DNA of 8,123 nt from NCBI GenBank assembly GCA_946480555.1, contig CAMLLE010000112.1:1-8123 (forward strand), given 5' to 3'. The notes beneath the pieces were generated by a model. It saw only the letters and a list, made by a program, of their open reading frames with translations, did not search any database and had not been told where the DNA came from. The position numbers were made by a program, and so were the translations under genes. Shown here in pieces: positions 6,339 through 8,123 of the stretch; positions within the stretch are counted from its first letter, which is position 1, and each line of letters opens with the position of its first letter. This stretch comes from an uncultured Verrucomicrobia subdivision 3 bacterium. Its GTDB lineage: Bacteria; Verrucomicrobiota; Verrucomicrobiae; Limisphaerales; CAMLLE01.

Positions 6339-7829
6339 TCAGTTCGGCGAAGCAAGCCGATTCGATCGCATCGCCGCCTGCTCCCAAGCGCCGCTGCCGC
6401 GTGGCTCGAAGCGTTCCCCAATGCTGGAACGGCGCACCACGTCGCGGATTTCTGAAAGCGATTTCACGCCACCGTCCGCCCAGACCTGGACCATCAAATT
6501 GCCCATGACCGTGGCTTCAATTGGACCGGTCACGACGGGGCGTCCGCACGCATCGGCGGCGAACTGGCTGAGCAGCCTGTTCTGCGTTCCGCCGCCGACG
6601 ATGTGAATTACTTCAATCCGTTCGCCCGTGAGTTCTTCCAAATTCCCGAGCACTTCGCGGTATTTCAGCGCCAGGCTTTCGAGCGCGCAGCGGACGAGTT
6701 CGCCTTTCGTCTTCGGAACGGGCTGGCGGGATTCTTTGCAGAAATCCTGGATGGCGCGCGGCATATCGGGCGGATTCAGGAATCGCGGGTCATCGAGGTT
6801 CAACAACGACCGCAGGGGTTTCGCTTCCGCCGCCATTTTCACCAGCGTGGCGTAATCGTGTTTCTCGCCTTTCGCGTCGAACGACCGTTTGCAGCCTTGC
6901 ACGAGCCACAGGCCCATGATGTTTTTCAGAAGCCGGTAAGTGCCGCCAAATCCGCCTTCGTTCGTCATGTTCAATGCCAGCGCGCGTTCGCTCAAACACG
7001 CTTGCTGGACTTCCACGCCCATCAACGACCATGTGCCGGAACTGATGTAAGCCCAGTTCGCCCTGCCTGTGTTCGCCGTCGGAACGCCGACGACTGCTGA
7101 CGCCGTATCGTGCGTGGGTGGCGCGACCACTTTGATTTGCGGCAGCCCGAGCCGTTCCGCCAGCGCCGGACGCAAGGTGCCGAGATTCGTTCCTGGTTGA
7201 ACGATCTTGGGAAACATCCTGGTCGGCAGGCCGAGCTTTTTGAGCAGTGTCGTGGACCAGGAGCGCTTGAGCGGATGCAGACATTGCGTCGTGGTGCCGT
7301 TCGTGAACTCCACCACGCGGGAACCGCACAGCAGCCAATGGATGAAGTCCGGCGTGAGCAGCAAACAATCCGTCTGCTCCAGGAGATCCGGGTTGCGCTG
7401 GTTCATGGCGAGCAGTTGGAACAACGTGTTCAACTGCATGAATTGAAGTCCCGTTTGCGCGAAAATCTCCGCGCGCGGCACACGCCTGAACGTTTTCTCC
7501 ATCAGCCCGTTCGTCCGCGCGTCGCGATAGTGATACGGCATCGTGACGAGTTCATCGTTTCTGGTCAGCAGCACGTAATCGACACCCCATGTGTCAGCGC
7601 CGACGGAGACAACCTGCTTTCCAAACTTCTTCGCGGCGATGGCGAGGCCGTTCTGGATTTCCGACCAGAGCCGCAGCGTATCCCAGCGCATCGTGTCGCC
7701 AACCTGCACGGGGCCGTTGGGAAAGCGGTGCAGTTCTTCCAGCTGAAGCGATTTGCCGTCCCAGATGCCAGCCATCACGCGGCCGCTTTCCGCGCCCAGA
7801 TCGATGCCGAGATAAACTTTGGATTTCAT
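6339..7829 (-). CDS. rhaB: Rhamnulokinase (L-rhamnulose kinase)
   Basis: A 496-residue FGGY-family sugar kinase, close to the 489 residues of E. coli RhaB. It uses ATP to convert L-rhamnulose to L-rhamnulose-1-phosphate, the second step of L-rhamnose breakdown after the isomerase, in the cytoplasm. Visible motifs: N-terminal phosphate loop GIDLGAESGR (8-17), substrate region GADTWGVDY (77-85) with YRDARTNG (101-108), putative catalytic base D241 in PPTHDTASAV, SSGTWSLMG (263-271), and C-terminal nucleotide motifs VGGGTQNRLL (411-420) and GPIEATVMGN (435-444). All look intact. The RhaB-type THDTAS and TWGVDY motifs favour rhamnulose over xylulose or glycerol; fuculose kinase activity cannot be excluded. 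The ATG at 7829 gives MKSKVYLGIDLGAESG, the proper family start. The frame stays open to 8117, but those 96 codons are repeat DNA. No other rhamnose gene is in the window, so its operon partners, if any, lie beyond the right edge. Confidence 0.94.
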   Translation of the reverse strand: MKSKVYLGIDLGAESGRVMAGIWDGKSLQLEELHRFPNGPVQVGDTMRWDTLRLWSEIQNGLAIAAKKFGKQVVSVGADTWGVDYVLLTRNDELVTMPYHYRDARTNGLMEKTFRRVPRAEIFAQTGLQFMQLNTLFQLLAMNQRNPDLLEQTDCLLLTPDFIHWLLCGSRVVEFTNGTTTQCLHPLKRSWSTTLLKKLGLPTRMFPKIVQPGTNLGTLRPALAERLGLPQIKVVAPPTHDTASAVVGVPTANTGRANWAYISSGTWSLMGVEVQQACLSERALALNMTNEGGFGGTYRLLKNIMGLWLVQGCKRSFDAKGEKHDYATLVKMAAEAKPLRSLLNLDDPRFLNPPDMPRAIQDFCKESRQPVPKTKGELVRCALESLALKYREVLGNLEELTGERIEVIHIVGGGTQNRLLSQFAADACGRPVVTGPIEATVMGNLMVQVWADGGVKSLSEIRDVVRRSSIGERFEPRGSGAWEQAAMRSNRLASPN

Positions 7830-7851
7830 GAAAGTGATAAAACCGAGGAAC

Positions 7852-7935
7852 GCCGGCTTCAGCCGGCTCCGCCCGAAAACGATTGGATGGAGCGGCAGTT
7901 CCGCCAGTTCCGGTAGGGCTGCGTTGCCGGAACTG
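7852..7935. repeat. Two palindromes upstream of rhaB
   Basis: GCCGGC (7852-7857) and GCCGGC (7862-7867) can pair around TTCA; the seven-base arms GCCGGCT and AGCCGGC also fit with a 2-base gap. Forty bases further on, CAGTTCCGG (7905-7913) is the exact reverse complement of CCGGAACTG (7927-7935), with 13 bases between. These sit 23-106 bases before the rhaB start, where its promoter and leader should be, so they could affect rhaB expression. They also belong to the larger repeat cluster that continues to the right edge. Confidence 0.55.
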
Positions 7936-7953
7936 TCCCAAAAGCCAAGTGCC

Positions 7954-8011
7954 CCAGCTCCGAAGGAGCGCCAGCTGGTAGCCACGGGTGAAGCCCGAGC
8001 GGAACCCGTGG
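7954..8011. repeat. Interspersed palindromic unit (GCTCC-gaa-GGAGC followed by CCACGGGT...ACCCGTGG)
   Basis: GCTCC (7957-7961) pairs with GGAGC (7965-7969) around GAA. After a short spacer, CCACGGGT (7982-7989) is the exact reverse complement of ACCCGTGG (8004-8011). The combination 'CTCCGAAGGAGCG ... CCACGGGTGAAGC ... GGAACCCGTGG' is, from memory, a common intergenic repeat of Verrucomicrobiota and Planctomycetota genomes. An inverted relative lies at 8095-8123 in this window. Confidence 0.7.
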
Positions 8012-8030
8012 TTGCAGGTTGCCTGGACCC

Positions 8031-8074
8031 CTCGCCCCGGAGCGGGCGACGGATTCTGCCGCCCCTGCCGGGGC
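8031..8074. repeat. GC-rich hairpin unit (GCCCC-tgcc-GGGGC and neighbour)
   Basis: GCCCC (8061-8065) pairs with GGGGC (8070-8074) around TGCC. Just to its left, CGCCC and GGGCG around 8033-8048 can form another short stem. On the minus strand the first unit reads as a GAGCCCCGGCAGGGGCGGCAGA-like motif, which has the same 'palindrome then GCG-CAG' build as the unit at 7957. A short T-rich stretch (TTTCTTTTTGTT, about 8080-8091) follows the hairpin on the plus strand, so a plus-strand intrinsic terminator for nothing visible is possible but not favoured. Confidence 0.5.
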
Positions 8075-8094
8075 TCGATTTCTTTTTGTTCCTT

Positions 8095-8123
8095 CCACGG
8101 GTTCCGCTTCGCTCCACCCGTGG
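8095..8123. repeat. Inverted copy of the CCACGGGT palindromic unit at the right edge
   Basis: CCACGGGT (8095-8102) and ACCCGTGG (8116-8123) are perfect reverse complements with 13 bases between. The interior (TCCGCTTCGCTCC) is the reverse complement of a GGAGCGAAGCGGA core, so it matches the interior of the 7982-8011 copy (GAAGCCCGAGCGGA) in opposite orientation with differences. Two copies face each other across 8012-8094. The unit may continue beyond the window. Confidence 0.68.

Noticed and set aside
7110..7916. A 268-codon plus-strand frame opposite rhaB
   Set aside because: It is antisense to well-conserved kinase motifs. The Arg, His and Gln-rich product is typical of the opposite strand of a real gene.
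7830..8117. A 96-residue N-terminal extension of rhamnulokinase from an ATG at 8117
   Set aside because: The extension is translated palindromic repeat DNA rich in Arg, Gly and Pro. RhaB proteins begin right before the GIDLGAESGR loop, which fits the ATG at 7829.
1..8123. CRISPR array, tRNA or rRNA gene, phage or defence cassette, complete transposon
   Set aside because: No regularly spaced identical repeats of 20-40 bases, no tRNA-like cloverleaf with a CCA-proximal TTCGANTC arm, and no transposase, integrase or nuclease motifs in any plausible frame.

Overview
The window looks like chromosomal DNA from a GC-rich, Gram-negative bacterium of the PVC group, most likely Verrucomicrobiota. That assignment is inference. 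It rests on the very long secreted-then-membrane sensor kinase of the HisKA_3 type, a DUF6580-like membrane protein, weak or absent Shine-Dalgarno sequences, and intergenic spaces packed with short palindromic repeats. There is no rRNA or other phylogenetic marker in the window.

Layout, left to right. Bases 1-125 (minus) hold the first 41 codons of a secreted protein that runs off the left edge. A 279-base gap with two small inverted repeats follows. Then comes a two-component system on the minus strand: a 1055-residue sensor histidine kinase (1530-4697) transcribed towards a NarL/FixJ-type response regulator (405-1043). The two genes are split by 486 bases of repeat DNA. On the plus strand, starting about 310 bases from the kinase start, lie a small integral membrane protein of DUF6580 type (5006-5659) and a YfcE/MJ0936-like metallophosphoesterase (5748-6209). 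Convergent with these is a rhamnulokinase, rhaB (6339-7829, minus). Its upstream 294 bases are again almost entirely palindromic repeats.

How the genes relate. The kinase and regulator very probably form one phosphorelay. The kinase carries a secretion signal, a PA14-like domain and about six OB-fold-like modules outside the membrane, then one transmembrane helix and the DHp/ATPase core. The signal is unknown; the PA14-like domain makes a glycan or cell-surface ligand a reasonable guess. RhaB points to use of L-rhamnose, a common sugar in plant and algal polysaccharides, but no other rhamnose gene lies inside the window.

The least ordinary parts are the modular ectodomain of the kinase and the three repeat-filled intergenic regions (1137-1529, 4796-4970, 7850-8123). 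One of these, ahead of the DUF6580-like gene, can form two mutually exclusive stem structures. I see no CRISPR array, tRNA, rRNA, transposase or defence system.
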